A stretch of DNA of 64,000 nucleotides from Acidobacteriota bacterium (lineage in GTDB: Bacteria > Acidobacteriota > Terriglobia > Terriglobales > Acidobacteriaceae). Under the pieces are notes generated by a model. That model searched no databases, was not told the DNA's origin, and was given only the letters and a program-made list of their open reading frames with translations. The position numbers were made by a program, and so were the translations under genes. Positions within the stretch are counted from its first letter, which is position 1, and the number at the start of each line of letters is the position of its first letter. Positions 34,313 through 42,785 of the stretch are shown one piece after another. The stretch covers positions 1 to 64,000 of the forward strand of contig JABCZC010000002.1 in NCBI GenBank assembly GCA_013289875.1. Direction: 5' to 3'.

Positions 34313-34990
34313 CTATAGATTACGGGATTGGAGCTGGGATTTCGAGAGCAACCGGGCAAGATTCGACGCAGCGACGCCGCTGTTCTTGCCGAGCCGCGCA
34401 AGTGCACGCCAATAACCCGGATGAAGCGCAGCATAAGTCAGGAAGGCTGGCATGCGAAGCTGGCCACTTTCGGAGATGAAGCGGCTGAAGTCGGGGAGAT
34501 GGTCGGTGTATCCATCGGAGATTCCTTTGAAGCAGTAGAAGGCAATGTCGCTCGCGGCTGCCAGGCGGGCGACAGCGGCTGCTTCCATATCCACGAGGAC
34601 GGCCTGATGCCTTTCCGCAAGAGTCCGCTTTTCATCGGCGTGCGCAACGTGATCGAGGGTGACGAGGCGAATCCCATCCGCGGATCGCGTGGCAAAATGT
34701 TCGCCGCTGGCGTGGTCAACGATCTCGGAGATGGCATACGCACCAGGCGGCTTGAGGGCGCAGGTAAGGGCTCCGGCCCATCCGTAGGAGATGAGCATGT
34801 CAGGTTTGCCCTGCGCATAAACGCGCTCAACGGCATCGGCTGCTGCGGCAGCTCCCATGCCTCCGACGATGGCGACTGCTGCGTGGCCCTTGATGGTTCC
34901 GGTCCACAGGTTCCGTTCGGAACGATGCCAATCGTGCACGAGAGGTTTAAGTTCGCCCGGCAGGGCAGCAATGATGGCGATCCGGCTCAT
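34313..34990 (-). CDS. hpnG: Hopanoid-associated phosphorylase HpnG
   Basis: Nucleoside phosphorylase-like enzyme, 225 residues. HpnG removes adenine from adenosylhopane, giving (phospho)ribosylhopane on the way to bacteriohopanetetrol. It opens SRIAIIAALPGELKPLV, as in MTA/SAH nucleosidase relatives. Also visible are the SYGWAGAL loop, the purine-nucleosidase-type VDMEAAAVARLA and FKGISDGYTDHLPDFSRF. ATG 34990 is ten bases after the hpnA stop. A longer frame to 35191 lies within hpnA and has no family similarity. Confidence 0.88.
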   Translation of the reverse strand: MSRIAIIAALPGELKPLVHDWHRSERNLWTGTIKGHAAVAIVGGMGAAAAADAVERVYAQGKPDMLISYGWAGALTCALKPPGAYAISEIVDHASGEHFATRSADGIRLVTLDHVAHADEKRTLAERHQAVLVDMEAAAVARLAAASDIAFYCFKGISDGYTDHLPDFSRFISESGQLRMPAFLTYAALHPGYWRALARLGKNSGVAASNLARLLSKSQLQSRNL

Positions 34991-35000
34991 CGGTGCGGGC

Positions 35001-35990
35001 TCATGGGGCGTATCCGTTCGCGCGGAACCATTCGATGGCGGCGCGCAGAGCTGGGTAGACCGGGACGATGCGGAAGCCGAGTTCGCGCTGGGCCTTGGCG
35101 GATGAGGCGAACATCTTTTTCTTGCCCATGCGGACGGCTTCGACCGTTGCTCGGGGTTCGAGGCCGCGGATACGTCCTGTGATGTTTTCATCGAAGAAGG
35201 CGAAGATCATCGCCACGGCGTGCGGGACGCGCATGGTCGGCGAAGGCAGGCCCGTGATGGCGGACATCTTGTCGAGTATCTGCTTGAGGGTGAGATTTTC
35301 TCCGCCTAGAATATAGCGCTCGCCGGAGTGGCCTTTCTCGAGGGCGTCGGCATGGGTGCGGGCGACCTCGGCGACATCGACCAGATTGAGTCCGGTGTCG
35401 ACATAGGCCGGGAACTTCTTATTCAGAAAGTCGACAATGATGCGCCCGGTGGGAGTGGGTTTTACGTCCATGGGACCGATAGGCGTGGTGGGGTTGAGGA
35501 TGATGACCTGCTGGCCGGTTCGGGCGGCTTCCATCGCGACTTGTTCCGCGAAAAACTTCGAACGCTTGTAGTGACCAACCATGTCGGCGAGCGAGACAGG
35601 CGTGGTTTCGTCGACGATGGTGCCGTCGGTTTTGAAGCCCATGGTGGCGACGCTGGACGTGTAGACGGTGCGAGGCACGGCTTCTTCACGGGCAATCTGA
35701 AGCAGGGCGCGGGTTCCGTCGACGTTGGCGGCATACATTGTCTTAGGATCGCGGACCCAGAGGCGGTAGTCCGCGGCTACGTGCATCACGGCGTCGCAGC
35801 CCCGGATCGACGTGCGAAGCAATTCGGGCTGGAGGAGATCGCCAACGATCATTTCAGCCTGGAGACCTTCAAGGTTTCGCAGATTGCTGGTGGGGCGGAC
35901 GAGGAGCCGCAGTTGCGCGCCCCGTTGTGCGAGTTCACGAGCTACATGCGTTCCGACGAATCCGGTGGATCCGGTGAGGAAGACTTTCAT
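35001..35990 (-). CDS. hpnA: Hopanoid-associated sugar epimerase HpnA
   Basis: Extended SDR of the NAD-dependent epimerase/dehydratase family, 329 residues. N-terminal FLTGSTGFVGTHVARELAQRG and the early VGDLLQPELLRTSI, AADYRLW and SSVATMG segments match HpnA. The catalytic pair is Tyr-Lys in HYKRSKFFAEQ and the end contains EWFRANGY. Its precise role in hopanoid metabolism is not established. It is first in the operon, divergent from a radical SAM gene across about 130 bp, so the operon promoter should lie in 35991-36119. Confidence 0.92.
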   Translation of the reverse strand: MKVFLTGSTGFVGTHVARELAQRGAQLRLLVRPTSNLRNLEGLQAEMIVGDLLQPELLRTSIRGCDAVMHVAADYRLWVRDPKTMYAANVDGTRALLQIAREEAVPRTVYTSSVATMGFKTDGTIVDETTPVSLADMVGHYKRSKFFAEQVAMEAARTGQQVIILNPTTPIGPMDVKPTPTGRIIVDFLNKKFPAYVDTGLNLVDVAEVARTHADALEKGHSGERYILGGENLTLKQILDKMSAITGLPSPTMRVPHAVAMIFAFFDENITGRIRGLEPRATVEAVRMGKKKMFASSAKAQRELGFRIVPVYPALRAAIEWFRANGYAP

Positions 35991-36119
35991 GAGTGCGGCA
36001 TACCCAAACGGCTATTTTACGGGAGCGACGCTGTGATGAACGCGCGGATTCCCGGCAAGGAATGACATTCCGGTGACATCTGGCGCAGTCGGGTAGAAGT
36101 AACCTGAACTGATACGGGT

Positions 36120-37148
36120 ATGGCATCGACTCTCATTCAGCTTTCGGCAACTCCTGCCGCGCAGCTTGCCCAGCACGTGATCGAGCATTTGCCTGTCGTC
36201 GTGCTGTTTCCCCACAACCGCTGCAACTGCCGGTGCGTGATGTGCGATATATGGCGGATCAGGCAGGTACGGCAGATCGAGACGGCGGATCTTCTGCCGC
36301 ATCTCGAGTCGTTTCGTTTGTTGGGCACGCGGTGGATCACGCTGTCAGGCGGCGAGGCGCTGCTCCATGACGATCTGCGGGGATTGCTGGAGTTGCTGCG
36401 CGACCAGGGGATGCGCATCACGCTGCTGTCGACTGGGCTTCTACTGGCGGACAACGCGGCGTTGGTAGCGGAGCTTGTGGATGACGTGATTGTGTCGCTC
36501 GACGGACCAAGGGTAACGCACAACGCAATCCGGCGGGTTCGCGATGCGTATGAACAGATGTCGACTGGTATCGTGGCGCTGCGGGCGGTGCGGAAGGACA
36601 TGCCGGTATCGGCGCGGAGCACGGTGCAGAAAAATAACTTCCGTGAACTGTCCCGAACTGTAGAAGCGGCGCGGGAGCTGGGGCTGAATTCGATTTCGTT
36701 TCTGGCGGTGGACGTGACCTCGACAGCTTTCAATCGCGAGGATGGATGGAATGTCAGCCAGCAGTCGCGGGTGACGCTGACGAGTGAGGAAGTGGATGAG
36801 CTTGAGGCTTGTCTTGACCGGATGTGCACCGACTATGCGGAAGAGTTCCGGAGCGGGTTCATTCAGGAGTCTCCCGAGAAGATGCGGCGGATTGTAAGGC
36901 ATTTTCGCAGCGCGCTGGGCGAGGCGGAAGCCGTGGCTCCGAAGTGCAATGCGCCGTGGGTTTCCGCCGTGGTGGAGAGCGACGGGAGCGTACGGCCCTG
37001 TTTCTTTCACCCGGCCATTGGCAATTTTTACGAGCAGCCGCTAGCGGAGATCGTGAACGGCGAGGCCGCGCTCCGGTTTCGCGCCGGGCTCAATATAGAG
37101 CGCGATGCGGTATGCCGGAAATGCGTCTGCTCACTTTATCGCGCGTAG
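36120..37148 (+). CDS. Radical SAM/SPASM domain protein divergent from hpnA
   Basis: 342 residues. The radical SAM cluster ligands are Cys35, Cys39 and Cys42 (CNCRCVMC). The SAM-binding LSGGEALLHDDL and IVSLDGPR segments follow. The C-terminal SPASM-like half has cysteines in PKCNAPWVSAVV, GSVRPCFFHP and CRKCVCSLY, suggesting an auxiliary Fe-S cluster. SPASM enzymes usually modify peptides or carry out other radical chemistry. It is not HpnH, which has a different cysteine context and C-terminus. It is divergently placed to the hopanoid operon and followed by unrelated genes. The substrate is unknown. Confidence 0.82.
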   Translation: MASTLIQLSATPAAQLAQHVIEHLPVVVLFPHNRCNCRCVMCDIWRIRQVRQIETADLLPHLESFRLLGTRWITLSGGEALLHDDLRGLLELLRDQGMRITLLSTGLLLADNAALVAELVDDVIVSLDGPRVTHNAIRRVRDAYEQMSTGIVALRAVRKDMPVSARSTVQKNNFRELSRTVEAARELGLNSISFLAVDVTSTAFNREDGWNVSQQSRVTLTSEEVDELEACLDRMCTDYAEEFRSGFIQESPEKMRRIVRHFRSALGEAEAVAPKCNAPWVSAVVESDGSVRPCFFHPAIGNFYEQPLAEIVNGEAALRFRAGLNIERDAVCRKCVCSLYRA

Positions 37149-37275
37149 ATTCTGCGAACAATTTTCTTTTCATAGGCAACCATATTGGGCGTCGCGCTTC
37201 TGGCCGCCGCGAGATTGTGAACAACTCCCGCGCTTACTCCACTCCTCTAAATACTCAGAAAGTGAGGACACACGA

Positions 37276-37671
37276 ATGCGCTCTTTAAAGTTGCTCGCAT
37301 TACCCGCTATGGCTGCAGCAATGTGGGTCACGACGCCTGCTTCACCCGCCCAGGTTTCCGTGAACATTGGAGTGGCTCCCGTCTGCCCGTACGGCTACTA
37401 CTCTGCCCCGCCATATGAATGCGCTCCATACGGCTATTACGGTCCGGAGTGGTTCAGCGGCGACGTCTTCATCGGAGCTGGACCTTGGTTCCACGGCCCG
37501 CACGACTTCTACGGTCACGTGGATAATCACTACGATCCAAGCCATGGCTACCATGGACCCTATCCGCAGCGTGGCGAGCACCCGAATCCCGAGAACTTTG
37601 CCCACCATGCCGAGAACTTCCATGGCAATGAAATGCGCGACGGACGCGGACACGAAGGCCATCCAAAATAA
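37276..37671 (+). CDS. Small secreted Tyr/Gly/His-rich protein
   Basis: 131 residues with a clear signal peptide (LKLLALPAMAAAMWVTTPA, cleavage near SPAQ). The mature part is aromatic-rich: CPYGYYSAPPYECAPYGYYG then EWFSGDVFIGAGPWFHGP, ending in a His/Asn/Gly-rich tail (ENFAHHAENFHG). Two cysteines could pair. I recall similar short PYGYYGP--F-GG-FIG-GPW proteins in Acidobacteriota, of unknown function. ATG 37276 is chosen because the signal peptide starts there and GTGAGGA precedes it; the upstream in-frame sequence is not protein-like. It has no obvious operon partner. Confidence 0.78.
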   Translation: MRSLKLLALPAMAAAMWVTTPASPAQVSVNIGVAPVCPYGYYSAPPYECAPYGYYGPEWFSGDVFIGAGPWFHGPHDFYGHVDNHYDPSHGYHGPYPQRGEHPNPENFAHHAENFHGNEMRDGRGHEGHPK

Positions 37672-37790
37672 AATCGCGGTACCTTCTGCACGCGGTGGAG
37701 TCTGCGGCTCGATCACCCACGACGGGCCGCAAGATTCTCCCCACTTGCTCCGGTTTCACGGGCGACTGCTAGAATCGCGCCGGAGGAATC

Positions 37791-38138
37791 ATGGGTAGAC
37801 CAGTGGTCCACTTTGAAATTGGGTGCAAGGACAAGGCTAAGACGGCGGAGTTCTACCGCAATCTGTTTGGCTGGACGATGCAGGAGATGGGACCGGCCAC
37901 GATGGTCGCGACAGGCGCGGACTCAGGCATTCAGGGCCGTATGTCCTCGCTGGGACACGAGCCTCACAACTATACGATTTTCTACGTGCAAGTGGACAAT
38001 TTGGAGATCTGTCTGAAGGAAGCCGAGTCGCTGGGCGGCAAGACGCTGGTGCCGCCGGTATCCATTCCGACAGGCAGGTTCGCAGGGCTGGCCGACCCGG
38101 AAGGAAATACGGTAGGGTTGTTTGAGATCAAGGCGTGA
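37791..38138 (+). CDS. VOC (glyoxalase/bleomycin-resistance-like) family protein
   Basis: 115-residue single VOC domain. It opens VVHFEIGCKDKAKTAEFYRNLFGW, the first beta-alpha-beta module with a metal-ligand His near residue 7. The second module has YVQVDNLEICLKEAESLGGKTLVPP and ends in ADPEGNTVGLFEIK, with the C-terminal Glu typical of the metal site. Related short proteins are annotated as glyoxalase-like; the substrate is unassigned. It stands alone, convergent with the inositol-phosphate synthase gene. Confidence 0.88.
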   Translation: MGRPVVHFEIGCKDKAKTAEFYRNLFGWTMQEMGPATMVATGADSGIQGRMSSLGHEPHNYTIFYVQVDNLEICLKEAESLGGKTLVPPVSIPTGRFAGLADPEGNTVGLFEIKA

Positions 38139-38149
38139 AGATAAAATCA

Positions 38150-38170
38150 CGCGGCCGCTGAGCGACCGCG
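38150..38170. terminator. GC-rich hairpin in a convergent gap
   Basis: CGCGGCCGCT-G-AGCGACCGCG forms an inverted repeat with one mismatch between two convergent stops (VOC at 38138 and ino1 at 38178). It is suited to end transcription in both directions. There is no T-run, so it is only a weak candidate. Confidence 0.35.
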
Positions 38171-38177
38171 CCTGCCC

Positions 38178-39500
38178 TTAATCGTAATATTCGAGGCCCA
38201 GGTGGGTGATGAGCTCTTCGCCCCGAATGTGGCGGAGGGTGTTCTTCAGCTTCATGGACTGGATGAAGAGGTCGTGCTCGGGATAAAGTCCGGGTGCTGT
38301 CTGGGGCGACTTGAAATAGAAGCTGAGCCACTCCTGGATTCCGAGGTGCTTGAGCTCTGGGGTGCGCTGAGCGAGGTCAAGGAAAAGGACAAGATCGAGG
38401 GCCAAAGGCGCGGCCAGAATGGAGTCGCGGCAAAGGAAATCGACCTTGATCTGCATCGGATAGCCGAGCCATCCGAAGATATCGATATTGTCCCAACCTT
38501 CTTTGTTATCACCGCGTGGCGGGTAATAGTTAATGCGAACCTTGTGGTAAATATCCTTGTAAAGGTCAGGGTAAAGCTCGGGCTGGAGGATGAAATCCAG
38601 GACACCGAGTTTTGATTCCTCCTTGGTTTTGAAGGACTCGGGGTCGTCGAGGACTTCGCCGTCCCGGTTGCCGAGAATGTTGGTGGAATACCAGCCGGCG
38701 ACTCCCAGCATGCGCGACTTGAAGGCGGGGGCGAGCACGGTCTTGATGAAGGTTTGGCCGGTCTTGAAGTCTTTGCCGCAGATAGGCGCTCCGGTGAGTT
38801 TGGAGAGCTCGATCATGCAGGGCAGATCAACGGTCAGATTGGGCGCGCCGTTGGCGAAGGGAACGCCTTCCTTGAGCGCAGCGTAGGCATAAATCTGCGA
38901 CGGAGCGATGTTTGGGTCGTTGTCAACGAGACCCTTTTCGAAGGCGGCGACTGATTGGTGAACGGCCGAAGGCTCGAGAAAAATTTCGGTTGAGCCAGTC
39001 CAGATCACTACTACGCGCTCTACCTTTGACTTGAAGCTTTGAATGTCGGCGATGAGCTGCTGGGCGAGGTCGCACTTGCTCTTGCCTTGCTTAACGTGGG
39101 TGCCATTGAGCCGCTTGACGTAGTGCCGGTCAAAGACGGCGGGCATGGGCCTGATCTCTTCGAGAAAGGGCCGAATGCTCTTCAGGTGATCGCTGTCCAG
39201 CACCTGGGCATGCGCGGCGGCCTCGTACATGTTGTCGGGGAAGATTTCCCAACCGGTGAAGACAATATCGTCTAGAGACGCGAGCGGGGCAAAATCCTTG
39301 ATCAGGGGCGTGCGATTGTCCGTGCGCTTGCCGAGGCGGATGGTGCCCATCTGGGTGAGCGAACCGATCGGCTTGGCCAGGCCTTTGCGGACCGCTTCGA
39401 CACCAGCGATCAGCGTGGTGGCGACGGCTCCCATGCCGACCACCATAACTCCAAGTTTTCCATTAGGTGGCTGAATGTTCGCAGCCTTCGGTGTAGACAT
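38178..39500 (-). CDS. ino1: myo-Inositol-3-phosphate synthase
   Basis: Converts glucose-6-phosphate to 1L-myo-inositol-1-phosphate with NAD as internal redox cofactor. 440 residues. The N-terminal NAD loop is VMVVGMGAVATTLIAGVEAV. Other visible synthase elements are GWEIFPDNMYEAA, VIWTGSTEIF, APNLTVDLP, the LTGAPICGKDFKTGQT active-site block and NILGNRDGEVL, all expected of the Ino1 family. The length suits the longer bacterial type. ATG 39500 has AGAGGAC 11 bases upstream; the ATG at 39521 adds seven residues. In bacteria the product feeds inositol phospholipids or soluble inositol compounds. No inositol phosphatase or CDP-alcohol transferase is adjacent. Confidence 0.93.
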   Translation of the reverse strand: MSTPKAANIQPPNGKLGVMVVGMGAVATTLIAGVEAVRKGLAKPIGSLTQMGTIRLGKRTDNRTPLIKDFAPLASLDDIVFTGWEIFPDNMYEAAAHAQVLDSDHLKSIRPFLEEIRPMPAVFDRHYVKRLNGTHVKQGKSKCDLAQQLIADIQSFKSKVERVVVIWTGSTEIFLEPSAVHQSVAAFEKGLVDNDPNIAPSQIYAYAALKEGVPFANGAPNLTVDLPCMIELSKLTGAPICGKDFKTGQTFIKTVLAPAFKSRMLGVAGWYSTNILGNRDGEVLDDPESFKTKEESKLGVLDFILQPELYPDLYKDIYHKVRINYYPPRGDNKEGWDNIDIFGWLGYPMQIKVDFLCRDSILAAPLALDLVLFLDLAQRTPELKHLGIQEWLSFYFKSPQTAPGLYPEHDLFIQSMKLKNTLRHIRGEELITHLGLEYYD

Positions 39501-39622
39501 TCTTACTGGTCGTCCTCTCAATCGAAATAATGCGCGTGCGCAAACACTCTAGTGTCGCCTTGGAGGAAGAGCTTTGGCAAACGAGAGGGACTCAAGTGGC
39601 GGATTTCCGGGTTCAAACGGGC

Positions 39623-40261
39623 TTAGGCTTCGCTGGGCCGCACGCGGTCCTTCCAATGGGTCCAGACAAACCAAACCATGGCGGCCAGCAGCAACACGAC
39701 AACGACCGTGTGGAAGCGATGGAAGGCGGCCTTGAAGGCTGGATTCGTTTCCCAGGCCTGACCGAGCCTCATGCCGGTATAGGCCAGCGCCAAGCACCAG
39801 GGCCAGGAACCGAGAAAAGTATAGATGTGGAAGCGGAGCTGGTTCATCCGGGCGATGCCGGCCGGCAGTGCGATGAAGGTCCGGATAACCGGCAGCAGCC
39901 GGCCAATGAAAACGGTAATCGATCCGTAGCGCGCAAAGAAGTGCTCGGCACGTTCAAGGTCGCGGTGGTCGAGCAGCACGAAGCGGCCGTATTTTGCGAT
40001 GAAAGGACGGCCGCCGTAAGCGCCGATCCAATAGGCAACCAGAGAGCCAAGATTGCAGCCGATGGCTCCGGCCGTGGCGACCCCAAGCAGCGAGAGCTGT
40101 CCAGTATGCACGAGATAGCCGGCGAACGGCATGATGATCTCGGAGGGCAGCGGAACGCACGCAGATTCAATGCCCATGAGCAGGGCGACACCGATGTATC
40201 CCGAGGCCGAGATGGTGGCAATGATGAAGCTGGCGAGGAAGGCGAGGATTTTCTCGGTCAT
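39623..40261 (-). CDS. DedA family membrane protein
   Basis: Integral membrane protein of the DedA/SNARE-associated superfamily, 212 residues. Characteristic segments: GIESACVPLPSEIIMPFAGY (acidic residue and PSE motif), GAIGCNLGSLVAYWIGAYGG, and the second re-entrant block VFIGRLLPVIRTFIALPAGI with the conserved RLLP-IR-----AG. C-terminal membrane helix VVVVLLLAAMVWFVW. Some DedA proteins recycle undecaprenyl phosphate or phospholipids across the membrane. Start: ATG 40261 preferred; a TTG at 40270 would add three residues. Confidence 0.92.
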   Translation of the reverse strand: MTEKILAFLASFIIATISASGYIGVALLMGIESACVPLPSEIIMPFAGYLVHTGQLSLLGVATAGAIGCNLGSLVAYWIGAYGGRPFIAKYGRFVLLDHRDLERAEHFFARYGSITVFIGRLLPVIRTFIALPAGIARMNQLRFHIYTFLGSWPWCLALAYTGMRLGQAWETNPAFKAAFHRFHTVVVVLLLAAMVWFVWTHWKDRVRPSEA

Positions 40262-40378
40262 TCGAGGCAAGTATACCCGCGGATGAAGCGGCTGCCCTTC
40301 ACACTTTCGCGGAATTGCCCTGAACCAATGGCGGACTGAGCCCTTTGTTAGGATAGAGGGTTAGATCAGGAGCAAAAG

Positions 40379-41152
40379 ATGGCGGAGATTTTGACCGAGC
40401 CCGTGGCCGCGGGCGAGACGACACAGACGGGACCAGAGCCAGCGAAGCAGGACGAGAAGAAGATTCAGCGGCAGATGGTCGCCTTCACCTTCTACAAGGT
40501 GATGCCGGAGTGGCGGCGGCTCCCTTTCGCGGAGCGCGCCGAGCACAAGCGGCAGTTTGCGGAGATTCTGAAGCGCTGGAACCAGCCGGGCAGGCTACTC
40601 GGGTTGACCTATTCGACGGTGGGCCTGCGCGGCGACGTGGACATGGTGCTGTGGCGCATCTGCTACTCGGTGGACGACCTGAACCAGATGACAGCCGAGC
40701 TGCTGGCGAGTCCGCTGGGCGGATATCTGCAGACCCCGCACAACTTTCTCGCGATGACCAAGCGGTCGCAATATCTGATTGGGCACGAGCATGAGGGGCA
40801 GCACGATTCGCGCGGGAGTATTCGTCCGGGCGGGCAGAAGTACATCTTCATTTATCCCTTCTGGAAGACGCGCGCGTGGTATCTGCTGCCAATGGAAGAG
40901 CGGCAGCGGCTTATGAGCGAGCACATTCGCGTGGGACACTTGTATCCGCGGGTCAAGCTGAATACGACGTACTCGTTTGGCATCGACGACCAGGAGTTTG
41001 TCGTGGCGTTCGAGAGCAATTTTCCCGAGGACTTTCTGGACCTGGTGCAGCAGCTGCGCGAGACGGAGATCTCTGTCTACACGCTGAAAGACACGCCGAT
41101 CTTTACATGCATCCGGATGACGGCGGAGGAGATGCTCGATCGGCTGGGTTAA
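40379..41152 (+). CDS. hemQ: Coproheme decarboxylase (HemQ), chlorite dismutase family
   Basis: Last enzyme of the coproporphyrin-dependent heme route: oxidises two propionates of coproheme III to give heme b. 257 residues. A variable N-terminal tail (1-30) is followed by two ferredoxin-like halves. Active-site tyrosine region KYIFIYPFWKTRAWYLLPME, and proximal histidine region SEHIRVGHLYPRVKLNT, both in HemQ form rather than true chlorite dismutase (no chlorite arginine context). A strong SD (AGGAG) lies six bases before ATG. The heme genes hemA, hemC and hemD are 1-5 kb away on the other strand. A terminator follows. Confidence 0.9.
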   Translation: MAEILTEPVAAGETTQTGPEPAKQDEKKIQRQMVAFTFYKVMPEWRRLPFAERAEHKRQFAEILKRWNQPGRLLGLTYSTVGLRGDVDMVLWRICYSVDDLNQMTAELLASPLGGYLQTPHNFLAMTKRSQYLIGHEHEGQHDSRGSIRPGGQKYIFIYPFWKTRAWYLLPMEERQRLMSEHIRVGHLYPRVKLNTTYSFGIDDQEFVVAFESNFPEDFLDLVQQLRETEISVYTLKDTPIFTCIRMTAEEMLDRLG

Positions 41153-41178
41153 TACATGCCGCAGGGGCTTAGTAAAGG

Positions 41179-41203
41179 GCGTGGGCCGCGGCTCACGCTT
41201 TTG
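41179..41203 (+). terminator. Rho-independent terminator after hemQ
   Basis: Stem GCGTGGGC / GCTCACGC (one G-U pair) with tetraloop CGCG, followed by TTTT. It lies 27 bp after the hemQ stop and before nth, so the two genes are probably separate transcripts. Confidence 0.65.
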
Positions 41204-41226
41204 CTTGTGATTAGAATGCTTGAGTG

Positions 41227-41949
41227 ATGGCTACGAAAAAGCTGGCGAATCCCAAGCCTGGTGTTGGCGAGAAGAAAAAGGGCTCGAATTCCACGGACGA
41301 TCTCGCGCCGGAGCGGATCGCGGAGATTCTGCGGCTGCTGGAGGCGGCGTATCCCAATGCGGAGTGCGCATTGCGCCACAGAAATGCCTGGGAACTGCTT
41401 GTGGCGACGATCCTGTCGGCGCAATGCACTGATGCCCGAGTGAACATGGTGACGCCGGAGCTGTTCCGGAAGTTTCCGACTCCGAAAGCGATGGCCGAGG
41501 CTTCCCTGCCCGCGATCGAGGAAGAAATTCGTTCAACCGGTTTCTACCACAACAAGGCGAAATCCATTTCCGGCGCAGCGAAGAAAATTGTCGGCGAGTT
41601 TGGCGGGAAGGTTCCAAAAACAATGGCCGAGTTGCTGACGGTTCCGGGAGCCGCGCGCAAAACTGCGAATGTGGTGCTGGGCGTGGCCTACAAGATCGCC
41701 GAGGGCGTGGTTGTGGACACGCACGTGCTACGCATATCCAAACGTCTGGGCCTGACGCAGGAGACCGATCCCAAGAAGGTAGAGCAGGAACTGATGCGAA
41801 TCATCCCGAAGGATCACTGGATTCAGTTTTCGCATGAGGTGATTCATCACGGGCGGCAGGTTTGCATCGCCCGTAAGCCGCGCTGCGTGGATTGCACGCT
41901 CGAATCGCTGTGTCATTCGGCGGACAAGACGTGGAGCAGTCACCGATAA
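41227..41949 (+). CDS. nth: Endonuclease III
   Basis: DNA glycosylase/AP lyase for oxidised pyrimidines. 240 residues: a Lys-rich 20-residue N-terminal tail precedes the helix-hairpin-helix GPD fold. Catalytic Lys145 in PGAARKTANVVL and Asp164 in VVVDTHVLR. The [4Fe-4S] loop is C-x6-C-x2-C-x5-C in CIARKPRCVDCTLESLC. ATG 41227 directly follows an in-frame GTG at 41224. Its 3' end overlaps the hemD 3' end by ten bases (convergent). Confidence 0.95.
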   Translation: MATKKLANPKPGVGEKKKGSNSTDDLAPERIAEILRLLEAAYPNAECALRHRNAWELLVATILSAQCTDARVNMVTPELFRKFPTPKAMAEASLPAIEEEIRSTGFYHNKAKSISGAAKKIVGEFGGKVPKTMAELLTVPGAARKTANVVLGVAYKIAEGVVVDTHVLRISKRLGLTQETDPKKVEQELMRIIPKDHWIQFSHEVIHHGRQVCIARKPRCVDCTLESLCHSADKTWSSHR

Positions 41950-42746
41950 GTCAGGGCTTCGACGGTGGCGGCGATGAGGCCGGGGATGTCGTGGGGGTTA
42001 GCTTCGGCGGCTGGTTCCCAGTTGTGGTCGCGCAGCGTCTGGCTGGTGATGGGACCGATCGAGATGGCGCGCATCTTTCCAGGCGGCCGATGAATGCCAG
42101 CCGCTCGGAGCAGGTGGTAGAAGTTTGTGACCGTCGATGAACTGGTGAAGGTTGCGGCATCGGGAGGCGGCTGACCCCGGGCGAAGATCTCCGCGATGTG
42201 AGTGATCGAGGTTTCGGGGATGACGTTTCGATAGGCGTCGACGACGTCGACCCGGGCTCCTGCTTCGGCGAGTGCGGCCGGAATGATGTCGCGGGCGACG
42301 GCAGCCCGGACGATCAGGACGCGGGCGTTGCGAGCCTTGTCTCCGATCGAGTCGATGAGCGATTCGGCCACGTATTCTCTTGGCATGACGGTCACTGAAA
42401 GGCCTGCTTCCTTCAAGGCACGAGCCGTGGCCGACCCGATTGCGGCGATTTTCAGATGCGAAAAGTTTGTCGTGGCGAGGTCGAGCGCGGCGAGACGCTC
42501 GCGGATCGATCGGACCGCGTTCGCGCTGGTCACGATAAGCCACTGATACTGCTGCAAATTCCGGAGAGCCTTGTCCAGAGGCTCCGAGAACTCCGGCGGA
42601 ATAATTTCGATGGCGGGAATCTCGACGATTTCGGCACCGAGAGCGGTGAGTTCCTTGGAGAGCTGTCCCGCTTGCCGGCGGGCCCGGGTGACGAGCATGC
42701 GCTTCCCGGCGAGCGGTAAAGACTTCGGGTTAGCAGACAACGGCAT
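41940..42746 (-). CDS. hemD: Uroporphyrinogen-III synthase HemD
   Basis: Closes and inverts ring D of hydroxymethylbilane to uroporphyrinogen III. 268 residues from ATG 42746. HemD sequences are weakly conserved, but the order is right: LAGKRMLVTRARRQAGQL start, EIPAIEIIPPE, WLIVTSANAVRSIRERL, AAIGSATARALKEAGLSV, a second domain with VLIVRAAVARDIIPAAL and TFTSSSTVTNFYHLL, and AISIGPITSQTL. An in-frame ATG at 42794 would add 16 residues but place the start within the palindrome of the divergent FitA-type operator. Context with hemC, hemA and the CcsA/HemX-like gene supports the call. Confidence 0.9.
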   Translation of the reverse strand: MPLSANPKSLPLAGKRMLVTRARRQAGQLSKELTALGAEIVEIPAIEIIPPEFSEPLDKALRNLQQYQWLIVTSANAVRSIRERLAALDLATTNFSHLKIAAIGSATARALKEAGLSVTVMPREYVAESLIDSIGDKARNARVLIVRAAVARDIIPAALAEAGARVDVVDAYRNVIPETSITHIAEIFARGQPPPDAATFTSSSTVTNFYHLLRAAGIHRPPGKMRAISIGPITSQTLRDHNWEPAAEANPHDIPGLIAATVEALTYR

Positions 42747-42785
42747 AGATTTCTTGAATGGTAACTCGTGACCACGTGAGAAGGG

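Noticed and set aside
36120-37148. HpnH as identity of the radical SAM gene beside hpnA
   Set aside because: Cysteine context CNCRCVMC and the SPASM-like end differ from HpnH, which has another C-terminal domain.
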